Source of the DNA: Nakamurella endophytica
GTDB taxonomy: Bacteria > Actinomycetota > Actinomycetes > Mycobacteriales > Nakamurellaceae
Assembly: GCF_014646215.1 (NCBI RefSeq)
Contig: NZ_BMNA01000005.1
Location: 168,084 to 232,083, forward strand
Length of the DNA: 64,000 nucleotides
Direction of reading: 5' to 3'
The position numbers and the translations under genes were made by a program. Below the pieces are notes generated by a model that worked only from the letters and a program-made list of their open reading frames with translations, was not told where the DNA came from and made no database searches. Positions 53,975 to 62,362 of the stretch are shown one piece after another. Position 1 is the stretch's first letter. Every line of letters begins with the position of its first letter.

Positions 53975-55081
53975 GTGAATCCCGACGTCGCCACCGCGCT
54001 CAAGGCCCTGGACACCACCATGTCGAGCATCGAGGCCGTGATCGACGTGGACCGGTTGAAGGCGACGATCGACGACCTGAGCGAGCAGGCCTCCGCGCCC
54101 GACCTGTGGAACGACCAGGCGCAGGCGCAGCAGGTCACCAGCCGGTTGTCGCACGCCCAGGCGGAGCTCAAGCGGGTGCAGGACCTCCGGCGCCGGCTGG
54201 ACGACACCACGGTGCTGTTCGAACTCGCCGACGAGGACCCGTCGATGGCCGAGGAGGCCCAGTCGGAGCTGGCCGCGGTCTCCGGCGAGATCGAGACCAT
54301 GGAGGTCCGGACCCTGCTGTCCGGCGAGTACGACGCCCGCGAGGCCCTGGTCACCATCCGGTCGGAGGCCGGCGGCGTCGACGCCGCGGACTTCGCCGAG
54401 ATGCTGCTGCGCATGTACCTGCGCTGGTCCGAGCGCCACGGCTACGCCACCGAGGTCTACGACACCTCCTACGCCGAGGAGGCGGGCATCAAGTCCGCCA
54501 CCTTCCAGGTCAAGGTCCCGTACGCCTACGGGACCCTGTCGGTGGAGCAGGGCACGCACCGCCTGGTCCGCATCTCGCCCTTCGACAACCAGGGCCGCCG
54601 GCAGACGTCGTTCGCCGGCGTGGAGGTCGCGCCGGTGGTGGAGACCAGCGACCACGTCGAGATCGACGAGAAGGACATCCGCGTCGACGTCTACCGGTCG
54701 TCCGGCCCCGGCGGCCAGGGCGTCAACACCACGGACTCGGCGGTCCGGATCACCCACCTGCCGACCGGCATCGTGGTGTCCTGCCAGAACGAGCGGTCGC
54801 AGATCCAGAACCGGGCCTCGGCGATGGCGGTCCTGCAGTCCAAGCTGCTGGAGCGCCGCCGCCAGGAGGAGAAGGCGACGATGGACGCCCTCAAGGACGC
54901 CGGCAACTCGTGGGGCAACCAGATGCGGTCCTACGTGCTGCACCCGTACCAGATGGTCAAGGACCTGCGGACCAACTTCGAGGTCGGCAACCCGGCGGCG
55001 GTCTTCGACGGTGACATCGACGCATTCATCGAGGCCGGGATCCGCTGGCGCCGCTCGGCGGAGACCGCCGACGCGCACTGA
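53975..55081 (+). CDS. prfB: peptide chain release factor 2 (368 aa)
   Basis: Releases peptides at UGA and UAA codons. The tripeptide discriminator SPF is in [15 protein letters not shown], and the catalytic GGQ is in [20 protein letters not shown] (about 246-248). The N-terminal coiled-coil domain covers about 20-110. The usual in-frame TGA frameshift site of enterobacterial prfB is absent, as expected in actinobacteria. Elsewhere prfB is linked to ftsE-ftsX-smpB; here it is 39 kb away. The start GTG (VNPDVATAL) has a leaderless promoter. Confidence 0.97.
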   Translation: MNPDVATALKALDTTMSSIEAVIDVDRLKATIDDLSEQASAPDLWNDQAQAQQVTSRLSHAQAELKRVQDLRRRLDDTTVLFELADEDPSMAEEAQSELAAVSGEIETMEVRTLLSGEYDAREALVTIRSEAGGVDAADFAEMLLRMYLRWSERHGYATEVYDTSYAEEAGIKSATFQVKVPYAYGTLSVEQGTHRLVRISPFDNQGRRQTSFAGVEVAPVVETSDHVEIDEKDIRVDVYRSSGPGGQGVNTTDSAVRITHLPTGIVVSCQNERSQIQNRASAMAVLQSKLLERRRQEEKATMDALKDAGNSWGNQMRSYVLHPYQMVKDLRTNFEVGNPAAVFDGDIDAFIEAGIRWRRSAETADAH

Positions 55082-55144
55082 CCGGCACCGACCGGCACCG
55101 ACAAGCACCGTCCGGCAGCGACGAGTACTGACCCGCACCGGACA

Positions 55145-55172
55145 GGCCGGGGCGCGCTGACGCGCCCCGGCC
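55145..55172. terminator. terminator between prfB and the DUF6458 gene
   Basis: 12-nt perfect arms (55145-55156 and 55161-55172) with loop CTGA, between two convergent genes. Works for both strands. Confidence 0.8.
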
Positions 55173-55181
55173 CGCGGCGGC

Positions 55182-55433
55182 TCAGACGCCGTCGATGCGG
55201 TCCTCGCGCCGCGTGACGTACTGGCGGCCGAACTCGTCGGTGGTGACGGCGGTGCTGCGCGCCCGGCGGGCCCGCGGGATCAGCAGCGCCAGACCGATGA
55301 CGAACAGCAACGCGCCGGCGCCCATCAGGATCCAGCCCACGGTGTGGATGTCGAAACCGGAGACGTCCGCCTTGACGGCGAACACCAGAATGGCGCCGAT
55401 CACGATCAGCGCGAGCCCGAAGCCCAGGACCAC
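55182..55433 (-). CDS. DUF6458 membrane protein (83 aa)
   Basis: Two transmembrane helices (about 4-22 and 32-52; LGFGLALIVIGAILVFAVKA and VGWILMGAGALLFVIGLALL) joined by VSGFDIHT, with a basic cytoplasmic tail. This is the DUF6458 pattern of actinobacteria. GTG follows GGGAGG by about 5 nt. Function unknown. It is divergent from the BlaI regulator across 185 bp. Confidence 0.82.
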   Translation of the reverse strand: MVLGFGLALIVIGAILVFAVKADVSGFDIHTVGWILMGAGALLFVIGLALLIPRARRARSTAVTTDEFGRQYVTRREDRIDGV

Positions 55434-55605
55434 GGTTGCCTCCCGGCGGTCGGCCGGCGGTCGGAGACCGGGCCGGCGACGGTGGGGCCGGCCTGCGCCG
55501 GCCCCTCGGCGGCAGTGTAGGTGGCCGCACTACACCGGCGTAGGACGCCACTCGTCCGGGTGGCGCGGCGTCCCGACCCGGCGGAGGCCGGCAAACCGGA
55601 GCCGA

Positions 55606-55611
55606 TAGCAT
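55606..55611 (+). promoter_or_regulatory. leaderless -10 element (TAGCAT) for the BlaI-type gene
   Basis: TAGCAT ends 7 nt before the GTG at 55619. No Shine-Dalgarno sequence at a suitable distance. Confidence 0.55.
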
Positions 55612-55618
55612 CGATCAC

Positions 55619-55996
55619 GTGCGCAAACGGCAACCGCCCGGGCACCTCGAGGCCGAGGTGCTCGCCACGCTGTGGGCGGCCGACCATCCGCTGACGACGG
55701 CGGAGGTGGCGGACGGGCTGGGCGATGCCAAGGCGTACACGACGGTCCAGACGATCCTGACCCGGCTGCACGCCAAGGGTGCGGTGGACCGTCAGCTCGT
55801 CGGCCGGGCGCATGCCTACACGCCGCGGTTGGACGACGCCGGCCTCGCGGCCCGCAGGATGCGGGCCGTCCTGGACCGCGAGAACGACCGACTGGCGGTC
55901 CTGCGCCACTTCGTGGGGATACTGTCCCCGCAGGAGGAGTCGGCAGTGGCCGAGCTCCTGGGCCCGTCCGAGAGGTCGGACGCCGAGGACGAGTGA
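55619..55996 (+). CDS. BlaI/MecI-type winged-helix repressor (125 aa)
   Basis: Dimeric repressor of the BlaI/CopY class. The winged helix includes LEAEVLATLWAADHPLTTAE and AYTTVQTILTRLHAKGAVDR; the C-terminal dimerisation helices follow. The partner M56 protease starts 11 bp downstream, as in bla/mec systems where the sensor protease inactivates the repressor. No beta-lactamase or PBP gene is adjacent, so the target is unknown. The leaderless GTG start suggests autoregulation close to the promoter. Confidence 0.9.
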   Translation: MRKRQPPGHLEAEVLATLWAADHPLTTAEVADGLGDAKAYTTVQTILTRLHAKGAVDRQLVGRAHAYTPRLDDAGLAARRMRAVLDRENDRLAVLRHFVGILSPQEESAVAELLGPSERSDAEDE

Positions 55997-56006
55997 GTCA
56001 GCGCTG

Positions 56007-56954
56007 ATGCACTACGCCGTGTACTTCCCTCTCGTGTTCGGCGCGGCGCTCGGGCTGCTCGGCCCCGCGGCCGCGACCCGGCTGCCGCCGCGGCCCGCCA
56101 CCTGGCTGTTGACGGTCGGTGGGCTCGTCGCGGCCGGGACCACGCTGCTGGTGCTGGCCATCCTGACGGCCACGCTGATCGGCGGCCACTCCCTGCTGGC
56201 CGGGCACCTGCACTGGTCCCCCGACGTCTTCGACCGGAGCAACCCGGTGCCGGCCGTCGTCGGAGCCGCGGCGGCGCTGCTGCTCGCGGTGCTCGCCGTC
56301 CGCACCGCCTGGGCGGCGGTCCGGTCGGTCGTGGAACTGCGGCAGGCGCACCGGCTGGCGCGGACCCTGGCCCCCGGTGACGGGGAGCTGGTCGTCGTGA
56401 CCGAGCCGGGCCCCGTCGCCCTGGCGGTGCCCGGCCGTCCCGGCCGCGTCGTCGTCTCCGCCGAGCTGCTCCGGACGTTCGACGCCGCCGAGCGCGCCGT
56501 CGTCCTCGGCCACGAGCGTTCGCACCTGCGGCACCGTCACCACCTGCACCACCTGGCCGCCCGGGTGGCGGCTGCGGCCGTTCCGCTGCTCCGCGGCCTG
56601 CCCGCGGCGACGTCGCTGGCGACCGAGCGGTGGGCCGACGAGGATTCGACGGCGCAGGGTCCGCGACCCGTGGTGGCGCGGGCGCTGTTCGAGGCAGCGG
56701 TGCGGACACGCGGCGCCTGGCCGCGCCGCGGAGCCTGCCTGTCGGTGGCCTCGACCGACACCGACGTGCGGATCCGGATGATGCTGGCCGGTCCCCCGCG
56801 CCGCCGGCCGCTGCTGCTGCTGACCACCGTGGCCCTGCTCACGCTGCCCGTGCTCGCGGGCGGCGAGGCGCTCCGCGACGCCCACGGCCTGTTCCGGGAA
56901 GCCGCGCTGGACGCACCGATGCACTCGACGCCGCATCCGACATCGCAGCGTTGA
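56007..56954 (+). CDS. BlaR1/MecR1-like M56 metallopeptidase (315 aa)
   Basis: Membrane zinc protease with helices at about 5-30, 35-62, 80-105 and near 272-292. The HExxH motif is His169-Glu170-...-His173 in VLGHERSHLRHRHH. The extracellular penicillin-binding sensor of BlaR1 is missing, as in many actinobacterial M56 proteins (about 300 aa). Cotranscribed with the BlaI-type gene. It probably cleaves or relieves that repressor on an envelope signal not defined here. Confidence 0.87.
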   Translation: MHYAVYFPLVFGAALGLLGPAAATRLPPRPATWLLTVGGLVAAGTTLLVLAILTATLIGGHSLLAGHLHWSPDVFDRSNPVPAVVGAAAALLLAVLAVRTAWAAVRSVVELRQAHRLARTLAPGDGELVVVTEPGPVALAVPGRPGRVVVSAELLRTFDAAERAVVLGHERSHLRHRHHLHHLAARVAAAAVPLLRGLPAATSLATERWADEDSTAQGPRPVVARALFEAAVRTRGAWPRRGACLSVASTDTDVRIRMMLAGPPRRRPLLLLTTVALLTLPVLAGGEALRDAHGLFREAALDAPMHSTPHPTSQR

Positions 56955-57053
56955 CCGGGGCGATGCCGCCGTTCACCTCCCCGTGTGCTGGCCGCCGACG
57001 TGCTCCTACGCTACTGTCGGAGATGATCCAGCCCCCGAAGGAGAGGTGTACGC

Positions 57054-57209
57054 GTGATCATCCTCGGCCTGATCCTCCTGGTCGTCGGCTTCATCGCCAA
57101 GATCTCGATCCTGTGGACCATCGGCATCGTGCTGATCGTCATCGGCGCGATCCTGGCCATCCTCGGCGCTACCGGCCGGGCCATCGGCGGCCGCCGCCAC
57201 TGGTACTGA
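57054..57209 (+). CDS. DUF6131 small membrane protein (51 aa)
   Basis: Two short transmembrane helices (IILGLILLVVGFIAKI and LWTIGIVLIVIGAILAILGA) with the C-terminal Arg/Gly/His tail GRAIGGRRHWY. This matches DUF6131, a small actinobacterial family of unknown role. The GTG follows AAGGAGAGG by 7-9 nt. It ends just before a strong terminator. Confidence 0.8.
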   Translation: MIILGLILLVVGFIAKISILWTIGIVLIVIGAILAILGATGRAIGGRRHWY

Positions 57210-57261
57210 CCGGCCGCGTCCGTCGACTCCCCGACAGGTCGGCGGCCGTCCCGGCACAGCA

Positions 57262-57296
57262 GAAAGGCCCCCGAGGGATTCCCTCGGGGGCCTTTC
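57262..57296. terminator. terminator between the DUF6131 gene and tRNA-fMet
   Basis: 16-nt perfect arms (57262-57277 and 57281-57296) and a 3-nt loop, flanked by A and T runs on the outside. Convergent position, so it can end both transcripts. Confidence 0.85.
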
Positions 57297-57301
57297 CGCA
57301 C

Positions 57302-57378
57302 TGGTAGCGGGGACAGGATTCGAACCTGTGACCTCTGGGTTATGAGCCCAGCGAGCTACCGAGCTGCTCCACCCCGCG
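57302..57378 (-). tRNA. initiator tRNA-Met (CAT)
   Basis: 77 nt with encoded CCA. The anticodon arm CTGGG-CTCATAA-CCCAG has the three G-C pairs unique to initiators. The first acceptor position is an unpaired C-T (C1 against U72), the actinobacterial version of the initiator mismatch. The rest of the acceptor stem is GCGGGG/CCCCGC. Confidence 0.95.
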
Positions 57379-57450
57379 TCGTGCCTCCAGTGTATCCGCC
57401 CGCGGACAGCGGGCCAAATCGCCGGACGTGGGGCCCGTCACCCCTCGCAC

Positions 57451-60396
57451 TCATCCCCCGACGGACGCGGACGAGGTCGGCGGCGCCGACCCGCTGGCGG
57501 CCGGCGGCGCAGCCGCCGGGGTGCCGGCCACCTGGAAGTACTGGTTCACCGCTTCCTCGAGCCGCTGCGTCGCGGCGCCGATGCGTCCGAGGTCCTGCGA
57601 CTGCTTCGCGGCCGCCAGGTCCTGGTTGGCCCGGTTGATCGCCGCGAGCGCCTGTTCCGGCGTCACCGACCCCGACGGCGCGCTCGTCGTCGGTCCCGAG
57701 GACGACGAGGACGGCGGCGGGCTGCTCGACCCGCTGGTCTGCCCGCTGCCGTTGTCCGGCGGCGGCGTGACCTGGTTGGACGACGAGGCGTTCTGCAGCG
57801 CCGCCGCCACCGTGTCGCCGTTGCCGACCCGGTTCCCGAACCACACCAGGATCTGGGTCAGCTGCGGCGACGCCTGGGCCGAGATGCCCCGCTGGTAGAG
57901 CGGCTCGATGTACAGCAGACCCTTGCTGGTCGGCAGGGTCAGGAGGTTGCCGTACACGATCGTCGACACGCCCGGTCGTTGCCGGGTGCCGATGTACTGG
58001 CTGATGGCGCTGTTGTTCAGCAGGGTCTGCTGGATCTGCACCGGACCCGGCGTCTGCGTGTTGCTCGGCAGCTGCAGGACCGTGATCTTGCCGTAGTCGT
58101 CCGGGTCGTTGCCCACCGCCATGTAGGCCGACAGGAACGGCCGGCCGAACCCGGTCAGCACGCTGGTGAGCTGGAAGGACGTCGACGACTGACCCGGCAG
58201 CGCCACCTGCTGGTAGTACGGCGGCTGCGAGGCGGTCACCCCGGACTCGGTCGGGTCGTCCGGCACGCGCCAGAAGTTCGAGTTCTGGAAGAAGTCGACC
58301 GGGTTGTCCAGGTGGTAGCGCGCCAGCAGCTGCCGCTGCACCTCGAACAGGTCCTGCGGGTACTTGAAGTGGGCACGCAGTTCCGGGCTCACCGCGGACG
58401 ACGGCTGGACCAGGCCGGGGAACACCTGCTCCCAGGCCTTGAGCACCGGATCGCTCTCGTCGATCGCGTACAGGGTCACGGTGCCGTCGTAGGCGTCGAC
58501 CGTGGCTTTGACCGAGTTCCGGATGTAGGACACCTGGGAGTTGACCTGCCCGGTCGCCGAGCCGGTGGCCGTCTGCGAGTTGTTCGTCGCGTCGGACAGC
58601 GTCACGTTCTGCGCGTACGGGAAGTTGGCGGCCGTGGTGTAGCCGTCGACGATCCACTGGATGCGGCCGTCGATCACCGCCGGGTACGGCTTGGTGTCCA
58701 CCGTGAGGAACGGCGCGGCCTTCTCCACCCGGTCCCGCGGGTCACGGTTGTAGAGGATCTTGCTGTTGCCGTTGATCTCCGACGAGAACAGGAAGTTCGG
58801 CTCGCCGTACTCCGTGGCGAAGACCAGGCGCTGGAACAGGTTGCCGACGCGGACACCGCCGCGGCCGTCGTAGGTGAAGGCGCCCTGGCCGGCGTCGCCC
58901 GACCCGTCGTACTCGATGTTCTGGTCCTTGGACTCCGAACCGACGATGGCGTAGTTCGACGCCAGCTGGCCGTAGTAGATGCGCGGCTGGTCGACCTTGA
59001 TGGCGCCCTGGTTCGAGACGTCGGAGACGGTGAACTCCGGGTAGCCCCCCGGCGCCTGGTTCGCCGGCGCGGCCACCAGACCGTTGCCGTGGGTGAACAC
59101 CAGGTGCTCGTTGATCCAGTTCTTCTGGTTCGCCTGCAGGTTGTCGACGTTGAGCTCGCGGAGCGCGACGATGAAGTCCTGGGTCCTGCCGTCGATCGTG
59201 TAGCGGTCCACGTTCAGCTGCGGCGCGAAGCCGTAGAAGTTCTGCAGCTGCTGCCGCTGGGTGAAGGTGTCGGACAGGATGTTCGGGTCCAGCAGCCGGG
59301 CGTTCTGCACGCTCGGATCGGACAGCAGCGCGGACGGGGTCGCGTTCGTGACGTCCGCGTAGTTGGTGTAGGAGACCTTGTCCTCGCCGAGCCCGTAGGC
59401 CGCCTGGGTGGCGGCGATGCTGCGCTGGATGTACGGCGGTTCCTTGGTGATGCCGTTGGGGTTCACCACCACCTGCTGCAGGATCAGCGGCCACACGCCG
59501 CCGATCAGCACGCTGGAGAGCACCAGCAGCGCCAGCGCGACGGCCGGCAGCCGGATCGAGCGCAGGAAGGCGCCGACCACGAAACCGACCGCGCAGACCG
59601 CCGCGATGACCATCAGGATGATCTTGGCCGGCAGCACCGCCTTGACGTCGGTGTACGACGCACCGGTGAACAGCCCGCCCCGGTTGGAGAACAGCAGGTC
59701 GTACCGGTCGAACCAGTACTGCACGGCCTTGATCAGGACGAAGATCCCGATCAGCAGCGACAGCTGGAACGCCGCCTGCGACGAGATCCGGCGCCCGGGA
59801 CCGGACAGCCGGATGCCGCCGAACAGGTACTGCGTCACCAGCACCGCGAAGAAGGCGATCGCGACCACGACGAACAGCCACGTCATGATCATCTGGATGA
59901 ACGGCAGCCGGAACACGTAGAAGCCGACGTCGTGGCCGAACTGGGCGTCCACCTGGCCGAACGTCTGGGCGTGCAGGAACAGCTGGACCACTGTCCAGTT
60001 GCCCTGCGCGGACAGCCCGCAGATCAGGCCCACCAGCCCGGCGATGGACAGCGCGAAGACCCTGGGCCGGGTGGCCACCACGGTCCGGTACGGGCTCAGG
60101 GGGTCGACCTCGCCGGCGGGGACGAACACCGGGCGCGACCGGTAGGCCGCGAGCAGCGCCAGGGCGACGACCGCACCGGACCCCAGGCCGGCGATCAGGA
60201 ACAGCAGGACCCTGGTGACGAACTGGGTGCCGTAGACCTCGCGGAAACCGACCTCGCCGTACCACTCCCAGTCGACCCAGATGCCGACGAACTGGAACCA
60301 CAGCACGGCAAGGACGATCAGCCCGACGATCGTGAGCAGCACCCGCTTGGCACGCTTGGACATCGACGGCATACCGACGGGGGGCCGCATGGCCAC
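57451..60396 (-). CDS. UPF0182 family membrane protein (981 aa)
   Basis: Large conserved actinobacterial membrane protein of unknown function. About seven transmembrane helices in residues 15-320 (for example VLLTIVGLIVLAVLWFQFVG and LLAYRSRP-side loops) are followed by a long extracytoplasmic domain (about 330-880) with NGDTVAAALQNASSS and a Ser/Pro-rich, disordered tail. The length agrees with mycobacterial UPF0182 proteins (about 980 aa). I chose the GTG that follows AGAGG by 8 nt; ATGs at codons 3, 9 and 12 are alternatives. Monocistronic. Confidence 0.9.
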   Translation of the reverse strand: MAMRPPVGMPSMSKRAKRVLLTIVGLIVLAVLWFQFVGIWVDWEWYGEVGFREVYGTQFVTRVLLFLIAGLGSGAVVALALLAAYRSRPVFVPAGEVDPLSPYRTVVATRPRVFALSIAGLVGLICGLSAQGNWTVVQLFLHAQTFGQVDAQFGHDVGFYVFRLPFIQMIMTWLFVVVAIAFFAVLVTQYLFGGIRLSGPGRRISSQAAFQLSLLIGIFVLIKAVQYWFDRYDLLFSNRGGLFTGASYTDVKAVLPAKIILMVIAAVCAVGFVVGAFLRSIRLPAVALALLVLSSVLIGGVWPLILQQVVVNPNGITKEPPYIQRSIAATQAAYGLGEDKVSYTNYADVTNATPSALLSDPSVQNARLLDPNILSDTFTQRQQLQNFYGFAPQLNVDRYTIDGRTQDFIVALRELNVDNLQANQKNWINEHLVFTHGNGLVAAPANQAPGGYPEFTVSDVSNQGAIKVDQPRIYYGQLASNYAIVGSESKDQNIEYDGSGDAGQGAFTYDGRGGVRVGNLFQRLVFATEYGEPNFLFSSEINGNSKILYNRDPRDRVEKAAPFLTVDTKPYPAVIDGRIQWIVDGYTTAANFPYAQNVTLSDATNNSQTATGSATGQVNSQVSYIRNSVKATVDAYDGTVTLYAIDESDPVLKAWEQVFPGLVQPSSAVSPELRAHFKYPQDLFEVQRQLLARYHLDNPVDFFQNSNFWRVPDDPTESGVTASQPPYYQQVALPGQSSTSFQLTSVLTGFGRPFLSAYMAVGNDPDDYGKITVLQLPSNTQTPGPVQIQQTLLNNSAISQYIGTRQRPGVSTIVYGNLLTLPTSKGLLYIEPLYQRGISAQASPQLTQILVWFGNRVGNGDTVAAALQNASSSNQVTPPPDNGSGQTSGSSSPPPSSSSSGPTTSAPSGSVTPEQALAAINRANQDLAAAKQSQDLGRIGAATQRLEEAVNQYFQVAGTPAAAPPAASGSAPPTSSASVGG

Positions 60397-60610
60397 GGCG
60401 AAACCTCTCGTTCTGCTTGCTGGACCTCGGCGCTGGACCTCGGCGCGGTGCCGCCCGGGGCGCGGCCCGGGATCGGGCGCCGCGGTCGGACGGTCCCGCA
60501 GCGACAACTCTAGGCGGATCGGGATGGTTCCCCGGGTGAGCCGCGGACGCCGCCCACACCCGGCTCCTGGCCGCTGCACAGCCCTGCCGCCCGCGTGCCA
60601 CGATCGGCCG

Positions 60611-61165
60611 GTGAGCACCCCCGACGCCTCGTGGATCGAGGACCCCGACCTGGCCTCGGCGGTCGCCGAGGTCGAGGAGTTCGCCGGCGCCGCCGGGTGG
60701 GACCGGCCGCCGCAGTTGTTCGCCCTGGTCCGGACCGCCGACCTGGCCCGGGCGGAGCCGCAGCTGGCGGCCCGGCTGGCCGGGGCCGCGGAGTGGACGC
60801 CGATCGCCCAGGACGCGCTGCCCGAGGGTGATCTGGCCGACGCGCTCGCCACGGTCGGCTGGCCGCCGGAGGTGGCGGGGTGCGTGCTGGTGCAGGAGAT
60901 CCTGGTGCTGCCGCCCGTCGCACCGGCCGGCGACACCGCCGGGATCCGTGCGGCACCCGCCGACGACGTGCCGGCGGCCGGGACGGACCCCGCGGCACCG
61001 GACGGCCGCCCGCACCGCGAGGGTCGGCTGGTGGCCGGCGTGCTGCGGGACCGGCCCGGCGGGGCGTGCCTGCTGCGGATGCGGGACCTGCCGGACACGC
61101 CACTGCGCGGTGCCGACCTGGCGCCGAACCTGCTGGCCGCGCTGCGGACGACGCTGTCGGACTGA
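60611..61165 (+). CDS. PPA1309 family protein (184 aa)
   Basis: Conserved actinobacterial protein of unknown function. Family stretches: EVEEFAGAAGWDRPPQLFAL near the N-terminus, ALPEGDLADALATVGWPPEV in the middle and GCVLVQEILVLPP. A variable Ala/Pro/Asp insert (about 120-145) precedes the C-terminal RLVAGVLRDRPGGACLLRMR. GTG start with a CACGAT box 6 nt upstream that fits a weak leaderless promoter. It is divergent from UPF0182 and convergent with the S16 protease gene. Confidence 0.82.
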   Translation: MSTPDASWIEDPDLASAVAEVEEFAGAAGWDRPPQLFALVRTADLARAEPQLAARLAGAAEWTPIAQDALPEGDLADALATVGWPPEVAGCVLVQEILVLPPVAPAGDTAGIRAAPADDVPAAGTDPAAPDGRPHREGRLVAGVLRDRPGGACLLRMRDLPDTPLRGADLAPNLLAALRTTLSD

Positions 61166-61177
61166 GTCCGGCCGGGG

Positions 61178-62260
61178 TCAGCAGCCCGGCGGCGTGCCGC
61201 CGCCGGCCAGGGTCTTCAGGGCCGCCATGGCGTCCGACAGCGTCGCGACCTTGACCAGCTGCAGGCCGTCCGGCACCCGGGTGAGCGCCTCCGCGCAGTT
61301 GTCCGCCGGGACCAGGAACACCGTGGCGCCGGCGTCCCGGGCGGCGATCTCCTTCATCAGGATCCCGCCGATGGCGCCGACCGTGCCCTTGTCGTCGTCG
61401 ATCTCCATGGTCCCGGTGCCGGCGATGAAGCGGCCGCCGGTCAGGTCGCCCGGCGTCAGCTTGTCGATCACGCCCAGCGTGAACATCAGGCCGGCCGACG
61501 GCCCGCCGATGTTGGCCAGCGAGATCTTGATGGTGAACGGCGCCTTGGGCCGCTCGACGGCGCCGATGCCGAGGAAGCCCTGGGTGCTGCCGGCCGGGGC
61601 GCCGGTCTTGGCGGCGTCCGCCAGCGTCACCCTGGCGTCCACCCGCTTGCCGCCGCGATCCACGGTCACCGTCGCGACCTGCCCCGGCCGGGTCCGGGCC
61701 AGCACGGCCCGCAGCGACGCGTAGTCGGTCACCGCGGTGCCGTCCACCGCGGTGATCTGATCCTGCGGCTGCAGCACCCCGGCGCTCGGCGAGCTCTCCG
61801 GGATCGTGCCGACGTACACCACGTTCGGGTACTTCAGGTACCGCAGCGCGGCGATCTCGGCGTTGGACTGCGAGTCCGAGAACTGCTGCGCGTTCTCCCG
61901 ATTCACCTGCTCGACGGTCTTGTCCGGCGGGAAGATCTCCTCGCGCGGGACGAGGGAGTAGTCGCCGTCCGCCCACAGCCCGATGGCCTGGAACAGGGTC
62001 TGGTGGTCGTACACCGAGATGGTCGTCATGTTCAGGTGGCCGGGGCCCTTGTCCTCGGAGACGGAGGCCGGGACGCCGCTGCCGGAGAACGTGATGACCT
62101 CGGTGCCGCCGACCGCCGACAGCGTGTTGTACGTGACGCCAGGACCGAGCGCCACGTACGGGATCGGCACGAAGGCGCCGACGGCGAGGAGCGCGAGGCT
62201 GGCGACGCCGCCGACCACCATCGCGCGGGCCCGGATCGACAGCCGGGTGACGACGGACAT
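61178..62260 (-). CDS. secreted PDZ and Lon-type S16 protease (360 aa)
   Basis: Membrane-anchored serine protease. One N-terminal helix (about 15-35), a PDZ domain (about 150-215; GVLQPQDQITAVDGTAVTDY) and a Lon-like S16 domain with Ser255 (NIGGPSAGLMFTLG) and Lys303 (GAIGGILMKEIAARDAG). The Ser-Lys dyad is intact. It is the Rv3194c-type family found throughout actinobacteria. The ATG has a TACGCT box 7 nt upstream and no Shine-Dalgarno sequence. It is divergent from the DUF2342 metalloprotease, as in other genomes. Confidence 0.92.
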   Translation of the reverse strand: MSVVTRLSIRARAMVVGGVASLALLAVGAFVPIPYVALGPGVTYNTLSAVGGTEVITFSGSGVPASVSEDKGPGHLNMTTISVYDHQTLFQAIGLWADGDYSLVPREEIFPPDKTVEQVNRENAQQFSDSQSNAEIAALRYLKYPNVVYVGTIPESSPSAGVLQPQDQITAVDGTAVTDYASLRAVLARTRPGQVATVTVDRGGKRVDARVTLADAAKTGAPAGSTQGFLGIGAVERPKAPFTIKISLANIGGPSAGLMFTLGVIDKLTPGDLTGGRFIAGTGTMEIDDDKGTVGAIGGILMKEIAARDAGATVFLVPADNCAEALTRVPDGLQLVKVATLSDAMAALKTLAGGGTPPGC

Positions 62261-62267
62261 GGCTGCG

Positions 62268-62273
62268 AGCGTA
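62268..62273 (-). promoter_or_regulatory. leaderless -10 element (TACGCT) for the S16 protease
   Basis: TACGCT ends 7 nt before the ATG at 62260, in the 102-bp divergent spacer. Confidence 0.55.
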
Positions 62274-62349
62274 CGAGACGCCGGATTGCGCTCTGGGCGA
62301 TCAAGCCCGGCCGTCGTCCGTCCGGCCTGCCCGGGGCCCGGCGGGTCAG

Positions 62350-62355
62350 TACCGT
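62350..62355 (+). promoter_or_regulatory. leaderless -10 element (TACCGT) for the DUF2342 gene
   Basis: TACCGT ends 7 nt before the ATG at 62363. It is the mirror partner of the S16 promoter in the same divergent spacer. Confidence 0.55.
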
Positions 62356-62362
62356 TGGCCCC

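Noticed and set aside
53975..54060. Programmed frameshift site in prfB
   Set aside because: No in-frame TGA with a CTT slippery codon near the start. The gene reads through from GTG, as is normal in actinobacteria.
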